In this document: positions 1 through 7,444 of the stretch, in pieces
How positions within the stretch are numbered: position 1 is the first letter of the stretch
Layout of the letters: each line of letters opens with the position of its first letter
Assembly: GCA_040080835.1 (NCBI GenBank)
Contig: JBEBHP010000003.1
Span: 124,001 to 188,000, forward strand
Length of the DNA: 64,000 bases
Direction of reading: 5' to 3'
Origin: SZUA-430 sp040080835
GTDB taxonomy: Bacteria > Pseudomonadota > Alphaproteobacteria > Micropepsales > Micropepsaceae
Program-made: the position numbers and the translations under genes
The notes under the pieces: model-generated
What the model saw: the letters and a program-made list of their open reading frames with translations, nothing else
Databases searched by the model: none
Told to the model about the DNA's origin: nothing

Positions 1-1
1 C

Positions 2-484
2 GTGATCGAAATTCCATTTGGCGGCGTTCCTGTGAAGTACGAGATGGACAAGGCGTCAGGCACGCTGTTCGTCGACCGGTTCCTGCATACTGCGATGTAC
101 TATCCGGGCAATTACGGCTTCATACCTCACACCCTGTCAGAGGACGGCGACCCGATCGACGTGCTGGTGATTGCACCAGTCCCCGTTGTCGCAGGCTCGG
201 TCATCCGATGCCGGCCCGTTGGCGCGCTCATCATGCGCGATCAGGCTGGGCCCGACGAGAAGATCCTGGCCGTGCCGGTCGATTCACTGCACCCGTTTTA
301 TGAGGGCGTGCAGTCGTTCAAGGATCTGCCACCTATCCTGCGCGACCAGACCGCGCACTTCTTTCAGCACTACAAGGATCTCGAGAAGGGCAAGTGGACG
401 CAACTGGGTGACTGGGTTGATACACCAGAGGCAGAGCAACTGATCATGGCTGCCATCGAGCGTGCCAAGCACAAGCCCGGGTGA
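2..484 (+). CDS. ppa: Inorganic pyrophosphatase, 5'-truncated by window edge
   Basis: Cytoplasmic family I inorganic pyrophosphatase, which hydrolyses pyrophosphate released by biosynthetic reactions. The visible part covers most of the protein: it opens with EIPFGGVPVKYE, continues with the YYPGNYGFIPHT segment, and has the Asp-rich metal-binding stretch EDGDPIDVLV. Family members are usually about 175-180 residues and begin some 15-20 residues earlier, so the GTG at position 2 is almost certainly an internal Val codon and the true start lies left of the window. The TGA stop is at 482-484. It converges on priA with only 3 bases between the stop codons. Identification is secure; only the N-terminus is missing. 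Confidence 0.95.
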   Translation: MIEIPFGGVPVKYEMDKASGTLFVDRFLHTAMYYPGNYGFIPHTLSEDGDPIDVLVIAPVPVVAGSVIRCRPVGALIMRDQAGPDEKILAVPVDSLHPFYEGVQSFKDLPPILRDQTAHFFQHYKDLEKGKWTQLGDWVDTPEAEQLIMAAIERAKHKPG

Positions 485-487
485 AGC

Positions 488-2695
488 CTAGAGGAAACTC
501 TGCGGGTCCACATCGATCGACATTGAGACTGATGACGGGAGCTTTATTGGCTCAAGCCACGCCCGCAGGAACGCCTGCAGATTCACATTGCGATCTGCGT
601 GTACCGCCAGTCGCAATCTCGTCTGTCCTCGTATCATCGAAAGCGGCGCTGGTGCGGGCCCCCAGACAACGACACCCTTGGCCGCAGGCACGGCTGCCGC
701 CAGTGCTTCACCGGCCTGTGTGACCATCGGCTCGTTGCGGCTGGTGAGAATGATTGCCGCCATGCGTGAAAATGGTGGCAGGCCTGCATTCTCGCGCTTG
801 GCCCATTCGGCTGCGTAGAATGCATCGCGATCCCCCGACGCCATTGCCACCAGAACGGGATGCGTGGGGTCAACGGTCTGGATCAGAACGCGACCCGGCC
901 TTGTTGCCCGTCCGGCGCGACCGGCCACCTGGTGCAGCAACTGGAAAGTCCGCTCGCGCGCGCGCGGATCGGCGCCTTCGAGACCGACGTCGGCATCAAT
1001 AACACCAACAAGCGTCAGCATCGGAAAGTTGTGCCCCTTTGCCACAATCTGCGTGCCAATCAGGATATCCACCTCGTGATTGGCAATCGCATCGATGGCA
1101 AGCTGAATCTGGCGCGGTCCGCTCATCGTGTCACTGGAAGCAATATTGGTGCGGGCTGCAGGAAATTTTGCCACAACTTCTTCTGCCACGCGCTCGACGC
1201 CCGGACCGCACGCGATGAACGCGCCCGCGGTCTTGCATTCAGGGCATGATGCAGGCGTGTTTCGATCGTAGCCACAATGGTGGCACACCAGTTTCTTGCG
1301 GAAGCGATGTTCGACAAGCCACGAGGTGCAGCGCGGGCAACCCATCTTGTGACCGCAGGCCTTGCACAGCGTCAAAGGCGCAAAGCCCCGGCGATTGAGG
1401 AACAGCATCACCTGTTCACCTTGGCCCAGTGTCTCTTCCACCGCCTTGCAAAGCGTTGGTGAAATAAACTCTCCTGCCTTCGTCTCTTCACGCTTCAGAT
1501 CGATGAGCGTGGCTTCGGGCAGCTTTGCTGTTCCATGCCTTTCCGCCAGGCGAAGTCGCGTATACCGGCCCTGCGCGGCATTCACCCAGGTTTCCAGTGA
1601 AGGCGTTGCGGAACTCAGGACGACGGGACATTGCTCGTGGTGGGCGCGCACGACCGCCATGTCTCTGGCGTGATAGATGATGCCCTCTTCCTGCTTGAAA
1701 GCCGAGTCGTGTTCTTCATCGACGACAATCAATCCCAAGTTCCTGAAGGGCAGGAACAGTGCTGATCTGGCCCCAACGATCACGCGCACGTCGCCATTCA
1801 TCACGCCGCGCCAATTGCGGCGTCGCTGAGCCTGCGTCAAATCCGAATGCCATTCCGCTGGTCTGACACCAAAGCGTTTGGCAAAACGTTCCAGGAATTG
1901 AACTGTCAGTGCAATTTCAGGCAGCAGAATGAGCGCCTGTTTGTCCTGCATGATTGCTGCAGCCACGGCCTCGAAATAAGTTTCGGTCTTTCCAGAGCCC
2001 GTTACGCCGTCAAGCAGCGTTGCGTCAAAGCGCTTTGCGTTGACCGACTTGATCATGTGGGCCGCTGCCGTGAGCTGCGCCGCGGACAAGGTCGGGCCGG
2101 AAAAACCCGCATTGGGTTGCGTGTCTGGCCGGAAAGGGGGAAGTACCACTTCTTCCAGGGCGCGCAGTTTCAGCAACCCGCGGACGACTTCCCCGGAGAC
2201 GCCAGATACCTCGGCCAGTTCAGAAGCGCGCCGCGCCAATCCGTCGGCCGCCACTTCCAGTACCCGTGCACGGGCGGATGTCAGCTTTTCAGGCTGATGC
2301 GGGCCCAACCGTATTGCCTTTCGTTCCGGTTCCGGCTCAAGCGCGTCGGGTGAACGCAAGATCAAGTTTGCTACTTCCCCGGTCGAGGCAATGACATAAT
2401 TCGCCACCCATTCCACAAATGCCAGAAGGCTCTCGCGCAGCGGGGGAACCTCAAATTTCCGCGACACTTCCTTCAGGCGATCGCGTGCGAATTTTCCTTC
2501 TCCGGGCCCCCACACGATTCCAAGTGACGCGCCGCTTTTTCCCAGCGGCACTTCCACAATGTCGCCGCGCGCGAGTTGCATGCCCGGCGGCACGCGGTAG
2601 TCGAGCGCACCCTTGAGTGGTCGAGGCACGATGACGCCGACGGTTTCGCCATCCACAGGCAGTTCGGGAAAAAGGGGTTCGGCTTCAGGCTGCAT
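488..2695 (-). CDS. priA: Primosomal protein N' (replication restart helicase PriA)
   Basis: Superfamily 2 DNA helicase that recognises stalled forks and starts primosome reassembly. With the ATG at 2695 it has 735 residues, normal for PriA. It shows an N-terminal DNA-binding region, Walker A GVTGSGKTE at about 230-238, a DEEH box at about 326-329, and eight Cys in four CxxC pairs (CKAC, CPRC, CHHC, CPEC) for the two zinc sites. A TTG at 2731 would add 12 residues of unconvincing sequence and leave only 5 bases to the divergent transaldolase gene, so I prefer 2695. The 41-base gap to that gene must hold both 5' regions. Confidence 0.95.
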   Translation of the reverse strand: MQPEAEPLFPELPVDGETVGVIVPRPLKGALDYRVPPGMQLARGDIVEVPLGKSGASLGIVWGPGEGKFARDRLKEVSRKFEVPPLRESLLAFVEWVANYVIASTGEVANLILRSPDALEPEPERKAIRLGPHQPEKLTSARARVLEVAADGLARRASELAEVSGVSGEVVRGLLKLRALEEVVLPPFRPDTQPNAGFSGPTLSAAQLTAAAHMIKSVNAKRFDATLLDGVTGSGKTETYFEAVAAAIMQDKQALILLPEIALTVQFLERFAKRFGVRPAEWHSDLTQAQRRRNWRGVMNGDVRVIVGARSALFLPFRNLGLIVVDEEHDSAFKQEEGIIYHARDMAVVRAHHEQCPVVLSSATPSLETWVNAAQGRYTRLRLAERHGTAKLPEATLIDLKREETKAGEFISPTLCKAVEETLGQGEQVMLFLNRRGFAPLTLCKACGHKMGCPRCTSWLVEHRFRKKLVCHHCGYDRNTPASCPECKTAGAFIACGPGVERVAEEVVAKFPAARTNIASSDTMSGPRQIQLAIDAIANHEVDILIGTQIVAKGHNFPMLTLVGVIDADVGLEGADPRARERTFQLLHQVAGRAGRATRPGRVLIQTVDPTHPVLVAMASGDRDAFYAAEWAKRENAGLPPFSRMAAIILTSRNEPMVTQAGEALAAAVPAAKGVVVWGPAPAPLSMIRGQTRLRLAVHADRNVNLQAFLRAWLEPIKLPSSVSMSIDVDPQSFL

Positions 2696-2736
2696 GGAGT
2701 AAGGTCCGCCCGAACTGGAACCAAAGGTCAAGCCTC

Positions 2737-3399
2737 ATGAGATTCTTTATCGATTCAGCAGATGTCAGTGAAATCAAGGCGCTTGCGGCAACAGGTTTGA
2801 TTGACGGTGTAACGACGAACCCAACCCTGATTGCAAAATCCGGCCACAAGTTCACGGACGCCATTGCCGAGATCTGCAGCCTTGTCGATGGTCCGGTAAG
2901 TGCGGAAGTGACGGCGACGGATGTCGAAGGCATGATCGCGGAGGGTCGCGCCCTTGCAAAGATTGCAGAAAACATCGCCGTGAAGGTTCCTCTGACATGG
3001 GCTGGACTGCGCGCCTGTCGTACGCTGACGGACGAAGACACAATGGTCAACGTCACCTTGTGCTTCAGCGCCAACCAGGCGCTGCTGGCGGCCAAAGCCG
3101 GTGCGACGTTCGTTTCGCCATTCGTAGGCCGACTTGATGACATAGGCGAAGACGGGATGCAGCTTATCCGCGATATCCGACTTATCTATGACAATTACAT
3201 GGGGCTGGATACCGAGATCCTTGCTGCATCCATTCGCACACCGACGCATGTAACCGATGCGGCGAAAGCCGGTGCGGATGTCGCGACGCTGCCGCCTGCG
3301 GTGTTCAAAATGCTTGTGGAACATCCGCTGACGGAAAAGGGACTGGCCCAGTTTCTTGCGGACTGGGCCAAGACCGGACAAACTGTGCCGAGGAAGTAG
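2737..3399 (+). CDS. fsa: Transaldolase / fructose-6-phosphate aldolase family (TalC type)
   Basis: Short (220-residue) class I aldolase of the transaldolase family, acting in the non-oxidative pentose phosphate pathway. The start MRFFIDSAD, the GVTTNPTLIAK segment and the Schiff-base lysine in AVKVPLT (Lys83) are all present. The length matches the TalC/FSA subfamily rather than the longer TalB type, so the reaction could be transaldolase or fructose-6-phosphate aldolase; sequence alone does not decide. An AAAGGTC stretch just upstream of the ATG can act as ribosome binding site. It is followed after 5 bases by xerC on the same strand, an arrangement common in alphaproteobacteria. Confidence 0.9.
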   Translation: MRFFIDSADVSEIKALAATGLIDGVTTNPTLIAKSGHKFTDAIAEICSLVDGPVSAEVTATDVEGMIAEGRALAKIAENIAVKVPLTWAGLRACRTLTDEDTMVNVTLCFSANQALLAAKAGATFVSPFVGRLDDIGEDGMQLIRDIRLIYDNYMGLDTEILAASIRTPTHVTDAAKAGADVATLPPAVFKMLVEHPLTEKGLAQFLADWAKTGQTVPRK

Positions 3400-3404
3400 G
3401 TGCA

Positions 3405-4319
3405 ATGGACGGCGCCGCAGCGTTTCAGGCCTGGCGCGAGCAGATGACCCATGTGCGTCGGCTGTCGACCAAGACAGTCGATGCCTACACGCATGATGTC
3501 GGCGGGTTCCTGCAATTCCTTCAGCAGCATCGCGGCGAAAGCGTTGACCTTGCTGTGCTGAAAGACGTTTCGGCAACGGATGTGCGCGGGTGGCTGGCGC
3601 TTCGGCGCGAAGACGGGTTGGGACCCCGCGGGGTCGCTCGCGCTGTCTCGGCGTTACGCACGTTCTATGTGTTCCTTGAGAAGCAAGGCTGGGTTGAGAA
3701 TATCTCGATCAGGCGCGTGCGCCCGCCGAAGCTTCCGCTCTCGATCCCAAAGCCTGTTTCCATTGAAGGCGCTCAGGCACTGCTGGACGAAGCTGAAATC
3801 ATCGGTAGTGATCCCTGGGTCGCCGCACGCAATGTTGCGGTGCTGACGTTGCTTTATGGCGCTGGCCTGCGCATTTCCGAGGCCTTGAGCCTCAATCACA
3901 GCGAATTGCCATTGGGCGAAGCCCTTGTGATTACCGGCAAGGGCAACAAACAGCGGGTCGTGCCCGTTCTGCCTGAAGCACGGGACGCCATCGAGACCTA
4001 TGTCAAACTCTGTCCGTTCGGTGCTGCGAAGGCTGACCCGGTGTTCTATGGTGCGCGCGGCAAGCGATTGCATCCGCGCATCGTGCAGGGCCTGATGCAG
4101 CACCTTCGGCGTTCGCTGGGTCTGCCCGAGAGCGCGACCCCGCACGCCTTGCGCCATGCCTTTGCCACGCATCTGCTCGCGGCGGGCGGTGACTTGCGCG
4201 CGATCCAGGAATTGCTGGGACATGCCTCGCTGTCGACGACGCAGCGTTATACAAGCGTTGATGAGACGCATCTGCTGAAGGTGTATGAGCGGTCGCATCC
4301 CCGGGCGCGACGGACGTAA
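3405..4319 (+). CDS. xerC: Tyrosine recombinase XerC
   Basis: Site-specific recombinase of 304 residues that, with XerD, resolves chromosome dimers at dif. The N-terminal SAM-like DNA-binding domain covers about residues 5-95. The catalytic domain keeps all key residues: Arg156 (GAGLRISEA), Lys179 (TGKGNKQR), His247 and Arg250 (HALRHAFAT), His273 (LLGHASL) and the nucleophile Tyr282 (TQRYTS). Its place behind the transaldolase gene and next to priA is a housekeeping context, with no phage genes or attachment-site repeats around it, so I do not read it as a mobile-element integrase. Confidence 0.93.
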   Translation: MDGAAAFQAWREQMTHVRRLSTKTVDAYTHDVGGFLQFLQQHRGESVDLAVLKDVSATDVRGWLALRREDGLGPRGVARAVSALRTFYVFLEKQGWVENISIRRVRPPKLPLSIPKPVSIEGAQALLDEAEIIGSDPWVAARNVAVLTLLYGAGLRISEALSLNHSELPLGEALVITGKGNKQRVVPVLPEARDAIETYVKLCPFGAAKADPVFYGARGKRLHPRIVQGLMQHLRRSLGLPESATPHALRHAFATHLLAAGGDLRAIQELLGHASLSTTQRYTSVDETHLLKVYERSHPRARRT

Positions 4320-4328
4320 CACCTGTCA

Positions 4329-4664
4329 TCACATGCGGTTGAGTTTCCAAACCCAGTAGTTCGCCGCGACAAGCGCCACCAGATACGACACCGGCGAGCC
4401 AAGCCACATCGAGGCGTAGTCGGCGCCGATATAGTCGGTGCTGCTGTCATAGGTGAACGGGTGCGTCACGAAGTAGACAAACATGTCGGGCATCCAGACG
4501 GCGAGTTTTGGCAGCGCGCCACAACTCCATGAGTAGAGTCCGTATTGCGCGCAAGATTCTCCGAACAGGCCGACCTTGATCATGTCGTCATGCAAGAAAT
4601 AGATGGCAAGCGCGGCGGCGGTCAGCCATCCAACGGCAATGCCGAACATCCTTGGTTCCCACAT
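4329..4664 (-). CDS. Hypothetical membrane protein, 111 residues
   Basis: I do not recognise this family. The protein has hydrophobic segments at about residues 7-24, 52-68 and 90-106, so it is probably an inner-membrane protein with two or three spans. Two Cys (in GESCAQYGLYSWSCG, about residues 37 and 46) fall in the loop after the first span and could form a disulfide if that loop is periplasmic. It converges on xerC with 9 bases between the stops and lies downstream of nothing obvious on its own strand. Codon use and the ATG with a purine-rich upstream stretch (revcomp of 4668-4678) support a real gene. Confidence 0.65.
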   Translation of the reverse strand: MWEPRMFGIAVGWLTAAALAIYFLHDDMIKVGLFGESCAQYGLYSWSCGALPKLAVWMPDMFVYFVTHPFTYDSSTDYIGADYASMWLGSPVSYLVALVAANYWVWKLNRM

Positions 4665-4815
4665 GTTCCTTTCCTCCGGCTGGCGCTTACCTCAAGCCAC
4701 CATGTTCCCTGCAGACCGTTCGCCGCATGGTTTGGACAGTTTAACTTCACAATTTTGCCAGAATTGAGGCGCCGACACCCAGGAAGGCCGGGTAGATCCC
4801 GACCCTTCTCCGGGG

Positions 4816-6222
4816 CTACATCTGCATTGACCAGTTGCCGACGGCCATGGCGGCCTGACGAACGGCCTCACTGAGGGTCGGATGCGCGTGACTGGTGCGG
4901 GCAATGTCTTCAGCCGCGGCCTGGAACTCTATGGCGAGAGCTGCTTCGGCAATCATGTTGCCGACGTCCGGTCCGATCATGTGAACACCCAGAATGCGAT
5001 CGGTCTTTGCGTCCGCTAGTACTTTCACGAAGCCATCGGCGACTGCGTTGGCGCGGGCGCGGGAGTTTGCGGCAAACGGGAATTTGCCGACCTTGTAGGC
5101 AGTTCCTGCGGCCTTGAGTTCTTCTTCGGTCTTGCCGACCGAGGCCACTTCAGGACTGGTGTAGACGACCGCCGGTATGGCTTCGTAGTTCACGTGACCA
5201 GCCTGGCCTGCAATGATTTCAGCAGCCGCCACGGCTTCGTCTTCGGCCTTGTGAGCCAGCATGGGGCCTTCGATCACGTCACCAATGGCATAAATGCCTG
5301 GCACCGTTGTCGCGTAATGCCTGTCGACCGCAATGCGGCCGCGGTTGTCTGTCGTCAAGCCAATCTTGTCGAGGCCCAGCCCCTGCGTGAACGGGCGACG
5401 ACCGATCGATGAGAGGACGATATCGGTTTCGATCGTTTCGCGCGGGCCGCCACTTGCTGGTTCGATCGAAACGCTGAGTGCCGTGTTCCTGCGCTCGACG
5501 CCGACAACCTTCATGCCCAGCTTGAATGCCATTCCCTGTTTCGTGAGCACACGCTGGAAATGCTTTGCGACTTCTCCGTCGAGACCCGGCGTGATGCGGT
5601 CGAGGAACTCGACCACCGTTACCTGGCTGCCAAGGCGACGCCAGACAGAGCCCATCTCAAGCCCGATATAGCCCGCACCGATCACAAGCAGGCGCTTTGG
5701 AACGTCCTTGAGTGCCAGCGCGCCAGTGGAGGAGACAATGTCGGTCTCGTTGACAGTCACGCCGGGGAGCGGCGTGGGTTCTGAACCGGTTGCGATGATG
5801 ATTGCCGGTGCTTCAACGATGCGCGTCGAACCGTCGTTGCCACGGATTTCGACTTTCCTGCCGCCGGCGAACGAGCCTGCGCCTACCGCATATTCAACCT
5901 TGTGCTTCCTGAAAAGGAACTCGATGCCCTTGGTCAGGCCGTCAACGGTCTTGTCCTTGTGGGACATCATTGTCGGCAGATCGAAACTTACGCCGCTGGC
6001 CTTGATGCCCAGCGCCGCGTAGTGATTTTTTGTCTCGTCGTAGAGTTCAGAGACGTGCAGCAATGCCTTGGATGGAATGCATCCGACGTTCAGGCACGTG
6101 CCACCAAGGACACCTCGCTTCTCGATGCAAAGCGTGCGCTTGCCCAACTGGCCCAGACGGATGGCTGCGTTGTAGCCGCCAGGTCCACCGCCAATAACGA
6201 CGGCGTCATAGAGATCGCTCAT
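4816..6222 (-). CDS. lpd: Dihydrolipoyl dehydrogenase (E3)
   Basis: FAD-dependent disulfide oxidoreductase of 468 residues that reoxidises the lipoyl groups of 2-oxo acid dehydrogenases. It shows the FAD-binding GGGPGG (11-16), the redox-active disulfide GGTCLNVGCIPSKA (Cys43 and Cys48), a second dinucleotide fold VIGAGYIGLEMG for NAD, and the C-terminal HAHPTLSE with the catalytic His. Its ATG abuts the sucB stop (TAGATG), so it is the last gene of the suc operon and presumably the E3 of the 2-oxoglutarate dehydrogenase complex. No Rho-independent terminator is visible just downstream. Confidence 0.96.
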   Translation of the reverse strand: MSDLYDAVVIGGGPGGYNAAIRLGQLGKRTLCIEKRGVLGGTCLNVGCIPSKALLHVSELYDETKNHYAALGIKASGVSFDLPTMMSHKDKTVDGLTKGIEFLFRKHKVEYAVGAGSFAGGRKVEIRGNDGSTRIVEAPAIIIATGSEPTPLPGVTVNETDIVSSTGALALKDVPKRLLVIGAGYIGLEMGSVWRRLGSQVTVVEFLDRITPGLDGEVAKHFQRVLTKQGMAFKLGMKVVGVERRNTALSVSIEPASGGPRETIETDIVLSSIGRRPFTQGLGLDKIGLTTDNRGRIAVDRHYATTVPGIYAIGDVIEGPMLAHKAEDEAVAAAEIIAGQAGHVNYEAIPAVVYTSPEVASVGKTEEELKAAGTAYKVGKFPFAANSRARANAVADGFVKVLADAKTDRILGVHMIGPDVGNMIAEAALAIEFQAAAEDIARTSHAHPTLSEAVRQAAMAVGNWSMQM

Positions 6223-7428
6223 CTAAACTTCCAAAATCATGCGCTCAGGCGCTTCGAGACAGTCTTTGACGCGAACGAGAAACGTGACGGCTTCCTTGCC
6301 GTCGACAATGCGGTGATCATACGACATCGCGAGATACATCATCGGGCGGATTTCGACCTTGCCGTCGATGGCGACCGGACGCTGCTCGATCTTGTGCATG
6401 CCCAGAATGCCTGACTGGGGTACGTTCAGGATCGGTGTGGACATCAACGAACCGTAGACACCGCCATTTGAGATCGTAAATGTGCCGCCCTGCAGTTCTT
6501 CAAGCTTGAGCTTGTTGTCCCGGGCCCTGAGGCCGAAGTCGTTGATACGCTTTTCGATATCAGCGAGCGAAAGTTCATCCGCGCCGCGAATGACAGGCAC
6601 CACCAGGCCGCGCTCGGTGCCGACCGCAACGCCAATGTCATAGTAGTTCTTGTAGACGAGGTCGTCGCCTTCGATCTCGGCATTGACTGACGGAATTTCC
6701 TTCAGCGCGACGATGCAGGCTTTTACGAAGAAGCTCATGAATCCCAGGCGGACACCATGACGCTTCTCGAACGCGTCCTTGTGCGCCGAACGCAAATGCA
6801 TGACGGCAGACATGTCGACCTCGTTGAAGGTCGTGAGCATTGCAGCGGTGTTCTGTGCTTCCTTCAGGCGGAGCGCGATCGTGCGGCGGAGGCGGGACAT
6901 TGTCACGCGCTCTTCGCGAACGGCCTGCGGACGCGGACCCGATGGCGGAACGTACACAGGGCGCGGATCGCTTGCCCGCGATTCAATTGCCGCCAAGACG
7001 TCGCCCTTCATGATGCGGCCGTCGCGACCCGTGCCTGCAAGCGTCTGCGGGACGATCCTGTTTTCTTCCGCAAGCTTTCGAGCTGAAGGACTCAGCATTG
7101 TTGCTGCTGCTGGCTTTGGTGCTGACGGAACGGGCTTTGGCGCGGCTGGCAGGGGCTGCGCCTTGGGCGGTGGCGCGCTTGAAGTTGCCGCACCCTCGCC
7201 AATTGTGCCGAGCACTGCGCCAACGGCGATCGTCGCACCGGGGTTCGCGCGAATTTCGGACAGAACGCCTGCGCTCGGAGCCGGCACTTCGACTGTCACC
7301 TTGTCAGTTTCCAACTCTACCAGCGGCTCATCTGCTCGCACGGCGTCGCCGGGGTTCTTCAGCCATTTGGCAACCGTTGCTTCAGTTACCGATTCACCAA
7401 GACCTGGAACGCGAATTTCGGTCGTCAT
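6223..7428 (-). CDS. sucB: Dihydrolipoyllysine succinyltransferase, E2 of 2-oxoglutarate dehydrogenase
   Basis: Core acyltransferase of the 2-oxoglutarate dehydrogenase complex, 401 residues from the ATG at 7428. One N-terminal lipoyl domain carries the lipoylated lysine in ETDKVTVEV (Lys43). An Ala/Pro-rich linker follows, then a peripheral-subunit-binding domain (SPSARKLAEENRIVP) and the catalytic domain with YDHRIVDGKEAV near the C-terminus. An upstream start at 7467 would extend the gene into the sucA coding region, so I reject it; 7428 leaves 16 bases after sucA and gives the usual MTTEIRVPGLGESV start. The single lipoyl domain fits the succinyl rather than acetyl E2. Confidence 0.95.
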   Translation of the reverse strand: MTTEIRVPGLGESVTEATVAKWLKNPGDAVRADEPLVELETDKVTVEVPAPSAGVLSEIRANPGATIAVGAVLGTIGEGAATSSAPPPKAQPLPAAPKPVPSAPKPAAATMLSPSARKLAEENRIVPQTLAGTGRDGRIMKGDVLAAIESRASDPRPVYVPPSGPRPQAVREERVTMSRLRRTIALRLKEAQNTAAMLTTFNEVDMSAVMHLRSAHKDAFEKRHGVRLGFMSFFVKACIVALKEIPSVNAEIEGDDLVYKNYYDIGVAVGTERGLVVPVIRGADELSLADIEKRINDFGLRARDNKLKLEELQGGTFTISNGGVYGSLMSTPILNVPQSGILGMHKIEQRPVAIDGKVEIRPMMYLAMSYDHRIVDGKEAVTFLVRVKDCLEAPERMILEV

Positions 7429-7444
7429 TTTTCTTCTCGTGTTT

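Noticed and set aside
3405..4319. xerC as evidence of a mobile element
   Set aside because: Context is housekeeping (priA, transaldolase), length and catalytic set fit XerC, and no attachment repeats or phage genes are near.
4745..4815. Short peptide-like reading downstream of lpd on the minus strand
   Set aside because: Only about 18 codons with no start codon; too short to support as a gene remnant.
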